DNA of 8,864 nt from Pseudomonadota bacterium (lineage in GTDB: Bacteria; Pseudomonadota; Alphaproteobacteria; Sphingomonadales; Sphingomonadaceae), in assembly GCA_030271565.1 (NCBI GenBank), contig JARXKR010000089.1, positions 1-8,864 of the forward strand, given 5' to 3'. Shown here piece by piece: positions 1 to 6,137 of this stretch (position 1 is the first letter of the stretch; each line of letters begins with the position of its first letter). The position numbers and the translations under genes are program-made. The notes beneath the pieces were generated by a model. The model had not been told where the DNA came from. It saw nothing but the letters and a program-made list of their open reading frames with translations, and searched no databases.

Positions 1-1374
1 GAACAGAAGCGGATCGAGAAAGTCCAGGCAGCAGCGCTCGGTGCGCAAGCGCCGCTGTTGTACAAGCGGCTGGTGACAGTGCCGGTGAAGCCGGTCGCCT
101 TTGCACATGTCAAACTGTTCGATGCCGACAACCAGCGTTTCCTGGCCGACCAGACCGTGGTGGTTTCAGGCACCAAGATCGTCGCTGTCGGCCCGGCTGG
201 ATCGACCCCAGTGCCAGCAGGCGCGCAGGTGTTCGACGGGACCGGCAAGACTTTGGTGCCCGGGCTGTGGGATTGCCACATGCACATTGGCGACGATTAC
301 ACCGGGCCGCAGGAACTGTCGCTCGGCGTCACTTCGGTGCGCGATCCGGGCAACGACGATACCATGACGATCAGTCGCCGCGGGCGGATCGCGGCGGGGC
401 AGCTGTTGTTCCCGCATGTCTATCCCAGTTCGCTGATCGACGGTAAGGGGCCGTACACCGCCCAGGTCGCCAATGTCGCGACCAGTGAGGCCGGGGCGAT
501 TGCGCTGGTCCGCCGGGCCAAGGCCAACGGCTTCACCGGGGTCAAGTTCTACGGCACCTTCGATGCACGCTGGCTCCCCGCGACGATTGCCGAGGCGCAC
601 AAACTGGGACTGCATGTCCACGGTCATATCCCCCACGGCATCCGCACCAGCGAGGCGATTGCCGATGGCTATGACGAGGTCACCCACATCAACTGGATCG
701 TGATGGAGGGCGTGCCCGCGGATGTGCTGCCGACCGACAACGGAATCGGCCGGTTCGAAGGACCGGGGCGCTATGCCAAGGACATGGACCTGCACAGCCC
801 GGCGATGACCTCGCTGCTCCAGACGATGGCGGCGAAGCACATCTATTCCGACCCGACAATGGTTGCGTTCGAAGGTCTTTATGTTCCCGACAACGGCGAT
901 ATGTCGCCCAGCTATGCGCCGTTTGTTGGGACGCTTCCGGCTGCAGTTGAACGCGGGTTCCATTCGGGCGGCTTCGCAGTCCCGGCCGGGCTGACCCGCG
1001 CTGACTACCGCGCGAGCTGGGCCAAGATGGTCGAGCTGCTCGGGCTGATGCACAACGCCGGGGTACCGATCGTCGCCGGGACCGATGGCAGCGGGGTCGA
1101 GATCGTCCATGAGCTTGAGATCTACCTGACCGCAGGTTTCACCCCAGCCGAAGCACTGGCAGCGGCGACGATCGTCCCGGCGCGGCTGGTCGGGGCGGAC
1201 AAGACCACCGGCTCGATCGCCGTGGGCAAGAACGCCGATCTCGTGCTGGTCGAAGGCGATCCCGAGGCACATATCCGCGATCTGCGGCAAACCCGCTGGG
1301 TGATGATGGACGGCAAACTTCTCAACGCCGACGATTTGCGTTCTGCCGCAGGTTTTTCGGGGCGCCCGCACTAA
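1..1374 (+). CDS. Amidohydrolase family protein (metal-dependent hydrolase), 5' partial
   Basis: The reading frame is open from base 1, so the true start is upstream; the TTG at 58 is only an internal codon. The visible 457 residues cover an amidohydrolase-superfamily fold: a beta-sandwich strand region (about residues 33-85 of the fragment), then a TIM barrel. Metal-site residues are visible: HxH at H93/H95 (motif WDCHMH), a likely carboxylated lysine K182 (GVKFYG), histidines H205/H207/H209 (HVHGH) and H229, and the late aspartate D362 (AGTDGSG). The C-terminus has the usual PARLVG...GSIAVGKNADLVLVEGDP signature in which the chain returns to the sandwich. The closest relatives by motif are imidazolonepropionase-like and prolidase-like amidohydrolases; the substrate cannot be read from the sequence. 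The first 32 visible residues are charged and do not look like a signal peptide, so the protein probably continues upstream, perhaps with another domain. The gene ends just before a large hairpin that may end its transcript. Confidence 0.9.
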   Translation, partial: EQKRIEKVQAAALGAQAPLLYKRLVTVPVKPVAFAHVKLFDADNQRFLADQTVVVSGTKIVAVGPAGSTPVPAGAQVFDGTGKTLVPGLWDCHMHIGDDYTGPQELSLGVTSVRDPGNDDTMTISRRGRIAAGQLLFPHVYPSSLIDGKGPYTAQVANVATSEAGAIALVRRAKANGFTGVKFYGTFDARWLPATIAEAHKLGLHVHGHIPHGIRTSEAIADGYDEVTHINWIVMEGVPADVLPTDNGIGRFEGPGRYAKDMDLHSPAMTSLLQTMAAKHIYSDPTMVAFEGLYVPDNGDMSPSYAPFVGTLPAAVERGFHSGGFAVPAGLTRADYRASWAKMVELLGLMHNAGVPIVAGTDGSGVEIVHELEIYLTAGFTPAEALAAATIVPARLVGADKTTGSIAVGKNADLVLVEGDPEAHIRDLRQTRWVMMDGKLLNADDLRSAAGFSGRPH

Positions 1375-1394
1375 GCGAAGACACCAATTCTCAT

Positions 1395-1509
1395 CCCCGT
1401 TCGCCCCGAGCGAAGTCGAGGGGTGGTTCGAGCGAAGCCGAGAACCTCCTGACCTGACCGCCTCGGCTTCGCTCGGCGGGTCCCTCGACTACGCTCGGGA
1501 CGAACGGGG
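1395..1509. repeat. REP-like composite inverted repeat (sphingomonad type)
   Basis: The outer arms 1395-1422 and 1482-1509 are inverted copies with 26 of 28 positions matching. The inner arms 1430-1442 and 1462-1474 are a perfect 13-base inverted match (GAGCGAAGCCGAG). The loop is about 19 bases (1443-1461). The core GAGCGWAGYCGAG therefore occurs four times: twice direct (1408-1420, 1430-1442) and twice inverted (1462-1474, 1484-1496). In RNA this would form a very stable nested hairpin about 20 bases after the amidohydrolase stop codon, so it could act as a transcript-end or mRNA-stabilising element. Similar sequences are, from memory, dispersed in many sphingomonad genomes; copy number here cannot be seen from one window. 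It has no transposase and no obvious flanking target duplication. Confidence 0.85.
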
Positions 1510-1593
1510 GTTTGTGAAAGATAGTAAGGTCGTGTCCTCGCCCTGATACGTCCGGCGCGCTGGCTGCCATCCACAGCCGCGCGCCGTGCCCCC

Positions 1594-1622
1594 ATTGCAG
1601 CACGGCAAGGGCAGCCCCATAT
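1594..1622 (+). promoter_or_regulatory. Candidate RpoH (sigma-32) heat-shock promoter of lon
   Basis: A -10 element CCCCATAT (1615-1622) fits the sigma-32 consensus CCCCATnT exactly. It is preceded, after a 14-base spacer, by ATTGCAG (1594-1600), a partial match to CTTGAAA that keeps the TTG. Transcription would start near 1630, giving a leader of roughly 57 bases before the lon ATG. Lon is a classic heat-shock regulon member, which supports the reading. The -35 match is only moderate, and no experimental start is known from this sequence. Confidence 0.5.
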
Positions 1623-1686
1623 TCGGATCGACACGCGGGATTCACCCGCTCGGTGGTATTTGGGCCGCTGCACGATTGGAATTGCT

Positions 1687-4101
1687 ATGAAACTCTACCC
1701 GCTCCTCCCTTTGCGCGACATCGTCGTGTTTCCGGGCATGGTCGTGCCGCTGTTCGTGGGTCGCGACAAATCGGTCGCTGCGCTTGAGGCAGCGATGGCC
1801 AGCGAGGGTGACAAGGATATCTTCCTGCTCGCCCAGCTTGATCCGGGCTGCGACGATCCGGTCGAGGACGACTTGTTCGATATCGGCGTGATTGCAACCG
1901 TGCTGCAATTGCTCAAACTGCCCGACGGCACCGTGCGGGTGCTGGTCGAGGCCAAGCAGCGCGCCGCATTGCAGACACTGCGGCTTGAACAGGGCGACAA
2001 TGGCGAAATGGTGGTGGCTCAGGTCCAGCCGATCGAGCCGGTCAGCGTCTCGGGCACTGAAGTCGCCGCGATGATGCGCACGGTGGTCGAAACCTTCGGC
2101 GAATATGCCAAGCTTAACAAGAAGCTGCCGCAGGAAGCCGGCGACGATCTGGGCGACGTGGTCGATGCCGCCGAACTGGCCGATGCGGTCGCGGCGCATA
2201 TCCAGGCCAAGGTGTCGGACAAGCAGGCGCTGCTCAGCGAAAGCGATCCGCTCAAGCGGCTCGAAATGGCGTTCAGCTTCATGGAGGGAGAACTGGGTGT
2301 GCTGCAGGTCGAGCGGCGCATCCGCGGCCGGGTCAAGCGCCAGATGGAGAAGACCCAGCGCGAATATTACCTCAACGAGCAACTGAAGGCGATCCAGTCC
2401 GAACTGGGCGGCGGGGAGGGCGAGGAAGCCAACGAGATCGCCGAGCTGCAGGACAAGATCGACAAGCTCAAACTGTCGAAGGAAGCCCGTGCCAAGGCCA
2501 ATTCGGAGCTCAAGAAGCTCAAGACGATGCAGCCGATGAGCGCCGAGGCGACGGTTATCCGCAATTACCTCGATATCTTGCTCGGGCTGCCGTGGGGCAA
2601 GAAGACCAAGCTCAAGAAGGATATCGCGGCGGCGCAGACGGTGCTCGATGACGATCACTATGCGCTCGACAAGGTCAAGGACCGGATCGTCGAATACCTT
2701 GCGGTGCAGGCGCGGACGAACAAGCTCAAGGGCCCGATCCTCTGCTTGGTTGGGCCTCCGGGCGTGGGCAAGACCTCGCTCGGCAAATCGATCGCGCGCG
2801 CGACGGGCCGCGAATTCATCCGTCAGTCCTTGGGCGGCGTGCGCGACGAGGCCGAAATCCGCGGTCACCGCCGCACTTACATCGGCTCGCTCCCGGGCAA
2901 GATCATTTCGAACCTCAAGAAGGCCGGGGCGAGCAATCCGCTGTTCCTGCTCGACGAGATCGACAAGCTTGGCCAGGATTTCCGCGGCGACCCGGCCTCA
3001 GCCTTGCTTGAAGTGCTCGATCCCGAACAGAATTCGAAGTTCCAGGACCATTACCTCGAGCTCGATTACGATCTGTCGGACGTGATGTTCGTCTGCACCG
3101 CCAACAGCCTCAACCTGCCGCAGGCCCTGCTTGACCGGATGGAGATCATCCGGCTCGAAGGCTACACCGAGGATGAGAAGCTTGAGATTGCGACCCGGCA
3201 TCTGGTCGACAAGCAGGTCAAGGCCCACGGGCTCAAGCCGGGCGAGTTCACGCTGACGCGCGATGGCCTGCGTGATTTGATCCAGTATTACACTCGCGAA
3301 GCCGGGGTGCGCACGCTCGAGCGCGAAATCGCCCGGCTGGCCCGCAAGAGCCTGCGCCAGATCTTGGAAGGCAAGGTCAAGGAAGTCACCATCACGCCCG
3401 AAAATCTCGGCGATTTCGCCGGGGTGCGCAAATACAAACACGGCGTTTCCGAGGAAGAGCACCAGGTCGGCGCGGTTACCGGGCTCGCCTGGACCGAAGT
3501 CGGCGGCGAATTGCTGACCATCGAAAGCGTCACCGTTCCGGGCAAGGGGACGGCGAAGACCACCGGCAAGCTCGGTGACGTGATGAGCGAAGGCGTGCAG
3601 ATGGCATTCAGCTTCGTCAAAGCGCGCGCGCCGGCCTACGGGATCAATCCGAGCATCTTCAATCGCAAGGACATCCACATCCACTTGCCCGAAGGCGCGG
3701 TGCCCAAGGACGGCCCGAGCGCCGGCGTGGGCATGGTCACCGCGATGGTTTCGACCCTGACCGGGATTCCGGTGCGCAAAGACATCGCGATGACTGGCGA
3801 GGTTACCCTGCGCGGGCGGGTGCTGGCGATCGGCGGGCTTAAGGAAAAGCTTCTCGCAGCGCTGCGCGGCGGGATCACCACGGTGCTGATCCCGGAAGAA
3901 AACCGGAAAGACCTCGCCGAGATCCCCGCCAACGTGATCGAGGGACTAGAAATCATCCCGGTTGCGCACGTCGACGAGGTTTTGGCCCGCGCGCTGACCG
4001 AGCCGCTCGCACCGATTGAATGGAGCGAAGCGGACGACTTGGCGAGCCAACCCGGACCGCTCGGGGCGCCGGTAGTGGCGCCGCCAGCGACCGCTCACTG
4101 A
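1687..4101 (+). CDS. lon: ATP-dependent serine protease Lon (protease La)
   Basis: Lon is a cytoplasmic homohexameric AAA+ protease that unfolds and degrades damaged proteins and selected regulators. The 804-residue product has the standard bacterial LonA length and order: N-terminal LON substrate-binding domain (about 1-200, beginning MKLYPLLPLRDIVVFPGMVV), a charged coiled-coil region (about 200-300), the AAA+ ATPase with Walker A GPPGVGKT (356-363) and Walker B LFLLDE (419-424), and the C-terminal protease. The catalytic dyad is Ser678 in PKDGPSAG and Lys721 in GGLKEK, with the same 43-residue spacing as E. coli S679/K722. The frame can be read from a TTG at 1660, but the ATG at 1687 gives the family N-terminus and is preferred. 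The SD is weak (TTGGA at 1676-1680, six bases upstream). It is probably transcribed on its own from the heat-shock-type promoter upstream and is followed by hup. No truncation or missing active-site residue was seen. Confidence 0.98.
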   Translation: MKLYPLLPLRDIVVFPGMVVPLFVGRDKSVAALEAAMASEGDKDIFLLAQLDPGCDDPVEDDLFDIGVIATVLQLLKLPDGTVRVLVEAKQRAALQTLRLEQGDNGEMVVAQVQPIEPVSVSGTEVAAMMRTVVETFGEYAKLNKKLPQEAGDDLGDVVDAAELADAVAAHIQAKVSDKQALLSESDPLKRLEMAFSFMEGELGVLQVERRIRGRVKRQMEKTQREYYLNEQLKAIQSELGGGEGEEANEIAELQDKIDKLKLSKEARAKANSELKKLKTMQPMSAEATVIRNYLDILLGLPWGKKTKLKKDIAAAQTVLDDDHYALDKVKDRIVEYLAVQARTNKLKGPILCLVGPPGVGKTSLGKSIARATGREFIRQSLGGVRDEAEIRGHRRTYIGSLPGKIISNLKKAGASNPLFLLDEIDKLGQDFRGDPASALLEVLDPEQNSKFQDHYLELDYDLSDVMFVCTANSLNLPQALLDRMEIIRLEGYTEDEKLEIATRHLVDKQVKAHGLKPGEFTLTRDGLRDLIQYYTREAGVRTLEREIARLARKSLRQILEGKVKEVTITPENLGDFAGVRKYKHGVSEEEHQVGAVTGLAWTEVGGELLTIESVTVPGKGTAKTTGKLGDVMSEGVQMAFSFVKARAPAYGINPSIFNRKDIHIHLPEGAVPKDGPSAGVGMVTAMVSTLTGIPVRKDIAMTGEVTLRGRVLAIGGLKEKLLAALRGGITTVLIPEENRKDLAEIPANVIEGLEIIPVAHVDEVLARALTEPLAPIEWSEADDLASQPGPLGAPVVAPPATAH

Positions 4102-4134
4102 TTCGGCCAATCTGATCGAATCGAATGCCGGGAA

Positions 4135-4160
4135 GGCGATGCTGCATTGCGGCATCGGCC
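4135..4160 (+). terminator. Hairpin downstream of lon, possible terminator without U-tract
   Basis: GATGCTGC (4138-4145) pairs with GCGGCATC (4149-4156) around an ATT loop, with a single G-U pair. A further C-G pair (4137/4157), or two to three GC pairs across a bulge, could extend the stem. It sits about 35 bases after the lon stop codon. No run of T follows, so it is not a canonical intrinsic terminator; it may stabilise the 3' end or act with Rho. It could also be a chance hairpin. Confidence 0.4.
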
Positions 4161-4242
4161 GACCTGCAATGGATTGCGTCTCAATTAGGCTCAAACTGGC
4201 GGAATTTCGGGGATAATCTGCGATGAACTGCGTCGTTTCGCT

Positions 4243-4271
4243 TTGACAGTTTCAGCAAAAGCCGCTCAATT
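4243..4271 (+). promoter_or_regulatory. Candidate housekeeping promoter for hup
   Basis: A perfect -35 hexamer TTGACA lies at 4243-4248. With a 17-base spacer the -10 position is TCAATT (4266-4271), only a 3/6 match to TATAAT. Transcription would begin near 4278, giving a leader of about 60 bases. Alphaproteobacterial promoters often tolerate weak -10 elements. The leader also carries an 8-base palindrome TTACGTAA (4303-4310) of unknown meaning. The presence of its own promoter fits the separate, high expression expected of HU. Confidence 0.5.
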
Positions 4272-4337
4272 CCCTGCCAGCTTTACGAGGCGAATCGCGT
4301 TTTTACGTAAGCATCCACAAGGTAGGGGGTTCCCGAT

Positions 4338-4610
4338 ATGAACAAGAACGATCTGATTAGCGCAGTTGCCGATTCCAGCGGCCTGACCAAGAGCGATGCA
4401 ACCAAGGCTGTCGAGGGCGTTTTCGAAGCGATCTCGGGCGCATTGAAGAGCGGCGACGAAGTCCGTCTGGTCGGCTTTGGCACCTTCTCGGTGGCCAAGC
4501 GCAAGGCTTCGACCGGTCGCAATCCGCGCACCGGCGAACCGATGCAGATCAAGGCTTCGTCGCAGCCCAAGTTCAAGGCTGGCAAAGGCCTCAAGGACGC
4601 CGTCAACTAA
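4338..4610 (+). CDS. hup: DNA-binding protein HU
   Basis: HU is a small basic nucleoid protein that binds and bends DNA without strong sequence preference and works as a dimer. The 90-residue product has the family's usual length and pattern: helical N-terminus MNKNDLISAVA, the GFGTF turn (46-50), and the DNA-binding beta arm with RNPRTGEP (61-68), whose proline 63 is the residue that intercalates into the minor groove. The C-terminus KFKAGKGLKDAVN is also typical. A strong SD AGGGGG (4324-4329) lies eight bases before the ATG. It follows lon at 236 bases, an adjacency common in proteobacteria, but with its own promoter candidate and its own terminator. HU-beta (hupB) is the likely ortholog. 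Some alphaproteobacteria have a single HU, so the generic symbol is used. Confidence 0.97.
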   Translation: MNKNDLISAVADSSGLTKSDATKAVEGVFEAISGALKSGDEVRLVGFGTFSVAKRKASTGRNPRTGEPMQIKASSQPKFKAGKGLKDAVN

Positions 4611-4654
4611 GATTGACGCGTCAGGGCTGCGCCTCGCGGCCCTGCCAACAAATT

Positions 4655-4687
4655 GCCGCGCCAGTCTCCGGACCGGCGCGGCTTTTT
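4655..4687 (+). terminator. Rho-independent terminator of hup
   Basis: GCCGCGCC (4655-4662) pairs perfectly with GGCGCGGC (4675-4682), and the inner GTC (4664-4666) pairs with GAC (4671-4673) around a TCCG tetraloop. Five T residues follow directly (4683-4687). It lies 44 bases after the hup stop codon. A second, weaker hairpin (CAGGGC 4622-4627 with GCCCTG 4639-4644) precedes it. The convergent acyltransferase gene ends only 10 bases beyond, so the same stem may also serve the opposite strand, though there the T-tract is poorer. Confidence 0.85.
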
Positions 4688-4697
4688 GTCGCTTTCT

Positions 4698-5744
4698 TCA
4701 GGCCTTGGTTTTTGGAGCGAGTGGCGGACTGGCGAACGACACCACCTTCGAGAAAAACCACGCCAGTGCCAATGCAGTCGCCAAGGCGAGCATCCACACC
4801 CAGGTTGCATGGCCGAGCAGTTCGGACATCCACACCAGCACGGTCAGATGGACGCAGTAGAGCGGCAGCGAGAAGTTGCCGAGCCATTCGAGTGCCGGGC
4901 GCATGCTGGCTGGCGGTGTCGCCATCGCCACCGCCCACATCATCGCCGGGAGGAACAGCACCACAAAGGCCAGATCGCCCCAGACCTTGCCCAGCGGCAG
5001 CACTGGCACCAGCGCGACCCCGATCACCGGCAGTGCCAGGGCAAGCCACCACGGCAGCGCCGGTCCGCGCCGTCCGGCGACGTATTGCCGCCCGATCCAC
5101 ACCCCCAGCACGTAGGACCAGCCGACGCGCGGCAGCGCGCTCCACCAGGTCGTCCAGGTTGGCGCATTGACCCCCATCGTGTCCGAGCCGTGGACCTGCA
5201 CCTCGTGGACCAGCCACAGCGCCATCGCCCCGGCCAACCCAAGGATCCAGCGCGTCGGCACCCGGTGCAGCACCGCGGCGTGGAGGAAATTGGCCACCAG
5301 TTCGTAGAACAGCGTCCATTGCGGCCCGTTGTAGCGATAGAACGGTCCCATCCCAGCCAAGCTTGGGATCATCGCCAGGTCGAGCACGAGCCACAGCGCC
5401 AGGGTTAGCGGGTCGGCCATCCCGATCACGACCGCGCGCACCACCGCCACCCCGGCCCCGACCGCGACCAGTGGCAGCAGCCGCTTGTAACGCACCCAGG
5501 TGAATTCGATCGCGCCGATCCCGGCCTTCAATTTCTTCTCGGTCGAGACCGCAAGGACGAAGCCGCTGAGCAGGAAAAACAGGTCGACGAACAGATAACC
5601 GCGGCTGAATGGGCCGCCGATCGCGTAGACGATGTCCATGTGGTAGAACACCACCATGAAGGCGGCGATGCCGCGCAGTCCGTCAAGCTGGACCAAACGC
5701 GGCGAAAGTACGGGCGCGGCTGTCCGGTCGGTCTGGTCGGTCAT
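4698..5744 (-). CDS. Acyltransferase-3 family membrane protein (OafA/ExoZ-like)
   Basis: This is an integral inner-membrane acyltransferase of the family that O-acylates surface glycans, lipids or small molecules. Its substrate is not evident. The 348-residue product begins with the family signature LDGLRGIAAFMVVFYH, giving the conserved R24-x10-H35 pair thought to form the catalytic centre, then the second helix motif LFVDLFFLLSGFVL and the RYKRLLP segment. About ten hydrophobic helices follow to the C-terminus, which ends in the basic tail APKTKA. The length is close to the usual 340-400. The frame extends to an ATG at 5801, but the ATG at 5744 is preferred because it follows a GGGGGAG motif and leaves a family-like short N-terminus. 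No glycan biosynthesis genes are beside it; it is convergent with hup and divergent from the small exported ORF, so it is probably monocistronic. Confidence 0.93.
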   Translation of the reverse strand: MTDQTDRTAAPVLSPRLVQLDGLRGIAAFMVVFYHMDIVYAIGGPFSRGYLFVDLFFLLSGFVLAVSTEKKLKAGIGAIEFTWVRYKRLLPLVAVGAGVAVVRAVVIGMADPLTLALWLVLDLAMIPSLAGMGPFYRYNGPQWTLFYELVANFLHAAVLHRVPTRWILGLAGAMALWLVHEVQVHGSDTMGVNAPTWTTWWSALPRVGWSYVLGVWIGRQYVAGRRGPALPWWLALALPVIGVALVPVLPLGKVWGDLAFVVLFLPAMMWAVAMATPPASMRPALEWLGNFSLPLYCVHLTVLVWMSELLGHATWVWMLALATALALAWFFSKVVSFASPPLAPKTKA

Positions 5745-5756
5745 GCTCGGTGTCGT

Positions 5757-5764
5757 CTCCCCCT
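5757..5764 (-). promoter_or_regulatory. Shine-Dalgarno supporting the acyltransferase start
   Basis: On the minus strand AGGGGGAG ends 12 bases before the ATG at 5744. The spacing is slightly long, but this is the only strong purine-rich site near any candidate start. It decides for the shorter product over the upstream in-frame ATG at 5801. Confidence 0.55.
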
Positions 5765-5823
5765 GAGATCCGGTTACACCAGCATCGGCGGCAAAGATCA
5801 AATCGCCCTTGCGCCATGGTGCT

Positions 5824-5849
5824 GCACTGGACGGGAACCGTGCCAGTGC
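5824..5849. promoter_or_regulatory. Dyad in the divergent intergenic region, possible operator or RNA hairpin
   Basis: Half-sites GCACTGG (5824-5830) and CCAGTGC (5843-5849) are perfect inverted copies with centres 19 bases apart, about two helical turns. Read as RNA, ACGG (5831-5834) also pairs with CCGT (5838-5841) around a GAA loop, leaving one bulged G, for an 11-bp hairpin. It lies 15 bases before the small ORF start and overlaps the best promoter candidate for that ORF. It could be an operator for either divergent gene or a leader hairpin. No known regulator site was recognised. Confidence 0.5.
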
Positions 5850-5856
5850 CTATATG
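5828..5856 (+). promoter_or_regulatory. Weak promoter candidate for the small exported ORF (and secA)
   Basis: TGGACG (5828-5833, 4/6 to TTGACA) and TATATG (5851-5856, 4/6 to TATAAT) are separated by 17 bases. Transcription would begin near 5863, almost at the ATG at 5865, implying a leaderless or nearly leaderless mRNA. That would agree with the lack of a recognisable SD before this ORF. Matches this weak are frequent by chance. Confidence 0.3.
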
Positions 5857-5864
5857 CGCGGACG

Positions 5865-6137
5865 ATGAACCGGATATTCCTTGCCTTCATGGCCCTGCTC
5901 GCTGGGCTCGCCGCACAGGTTGCCCCTGCTGCGGCACGGGTGAGTGAGGATACCCAGATCGGTGCAGCTGCCGATGCAGGGCAGCTCGAACGGCAGGCCG
6001 CGGTTCTGGCCAGCAGCGCCGAAACGCGTTCGGTGCCGTCCTTTGCGGCTGCGCCAAGGCTCTCCGAACCAGTGCTCGAAACACAGGTTCCGACACTCGC
6101 CGCCGTCCTGATCGGGATCGACCGCGCGCGCGAATAG
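5865..6137 (+). CDS. Small exported protein of unknown function, upstream of secA
   Basis: I do not recognise this 90-residue protein. The N-terminus is a convincing Sec signal peptide: MNR, a hydrophobic core (residues 4-20), then PAAA with likely cleavage after A24. The mature part would be about 66 residues, rich in Ala, Glu and Ser, with no cysteines and no transmembrane segment; it ends in LAAVLIGIDRARE. The ATG at 5865 is preferred because upstream in-frame codons overlap the divergent acyltransferase gene. No clear SD precedes it, and its best promoter would make the mRNA nearly leaderless. The gene lies 94 bases before secA on the same strand with no terminator between them, so cotranscription is likely. 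Position, size and signal peptide recall E. coli SecM, but the proline-containing SecM arrest motif is absent; only a loose GI-x-RA resemblance is seen at the C-terminus. It may equally be an unrelated periplasmic protein. Confidence 0.7.
   Translation: MNRIFLAFMALLAGLAAQVAPAAARVSEDTQIGAAADAGQLERQAAVLASSAETRSVPSFAAAPRLSEPVLETQVPTLAAVLIGIDRARE

Larger units (their letters stand above)
1375..1686. other. Intergenic region between the amidohydrolase gene and lon (312 bases)
   Basis: No credible gene lies in this gap on either strand; the short minus-strand frames here are read through the repeat. It contains the composite inverted repeat at 1395-1509 and a candidate heat-shock promoter at 1594-1622. 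The presumed lon leader has a small perfect GC hairpin, GCGGG (1635-1639) pairing with CCCGC (1645-1649) around a five-base loop. Nothing else was recognised in it. ClpX, the usual gene upstream of lon in many alphaproteobacteria, is not next to lon here. Confidence 0.75.

Noticed and set aside
166..1371. Minus-strand open frame (401 codons) opposite the amidohydrolase gene
   Set aside because: The plus-strand frame holds the metal-binding motifs; the antisense frame is a GC-driven shadow.
1371..1673. Short minus-strand ORFs across the intergenic repeat
   Set aside because: Their peptides (RPERSRG-type text) come from translating the inverted repeat, a common source of false small proteins.
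1660..1686. TTG at 1660 as the start of Lon
   Set aside because: It would add nine residues not typical of Lon; the ATG at 1687 gives the conserved N-terminus.
1642..2868. Long minus-strand open frame (408 codons) opposite lon
   Set aside because: It is antisense to a fully conserved lon gene in GC-rich DNA, has no recognisable domain and a composition typical of a shadow frame.
4102..4337. Possible tRNA or small RNA gene between lon and hup
   Set aside because: No cloverleaf or TTCGA T-loop pattern was found; only a hairpin and promoter-like elements could be supported.
5640..5864. Upstream extension of the small exported ORF to an ATG at 5640
   Set aside because: It would overlap the acyltransferase coding region and bury the signal peptide in the interior of the protein.
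6123..6132. (CG)5 alternating run at the end of the small ORF, possible Z-DNA
   Set aside because: Similar CG runs occur inside other genes of this window, for example in lon near 2803, so it is explained by GC content and Arg/Ala codons.
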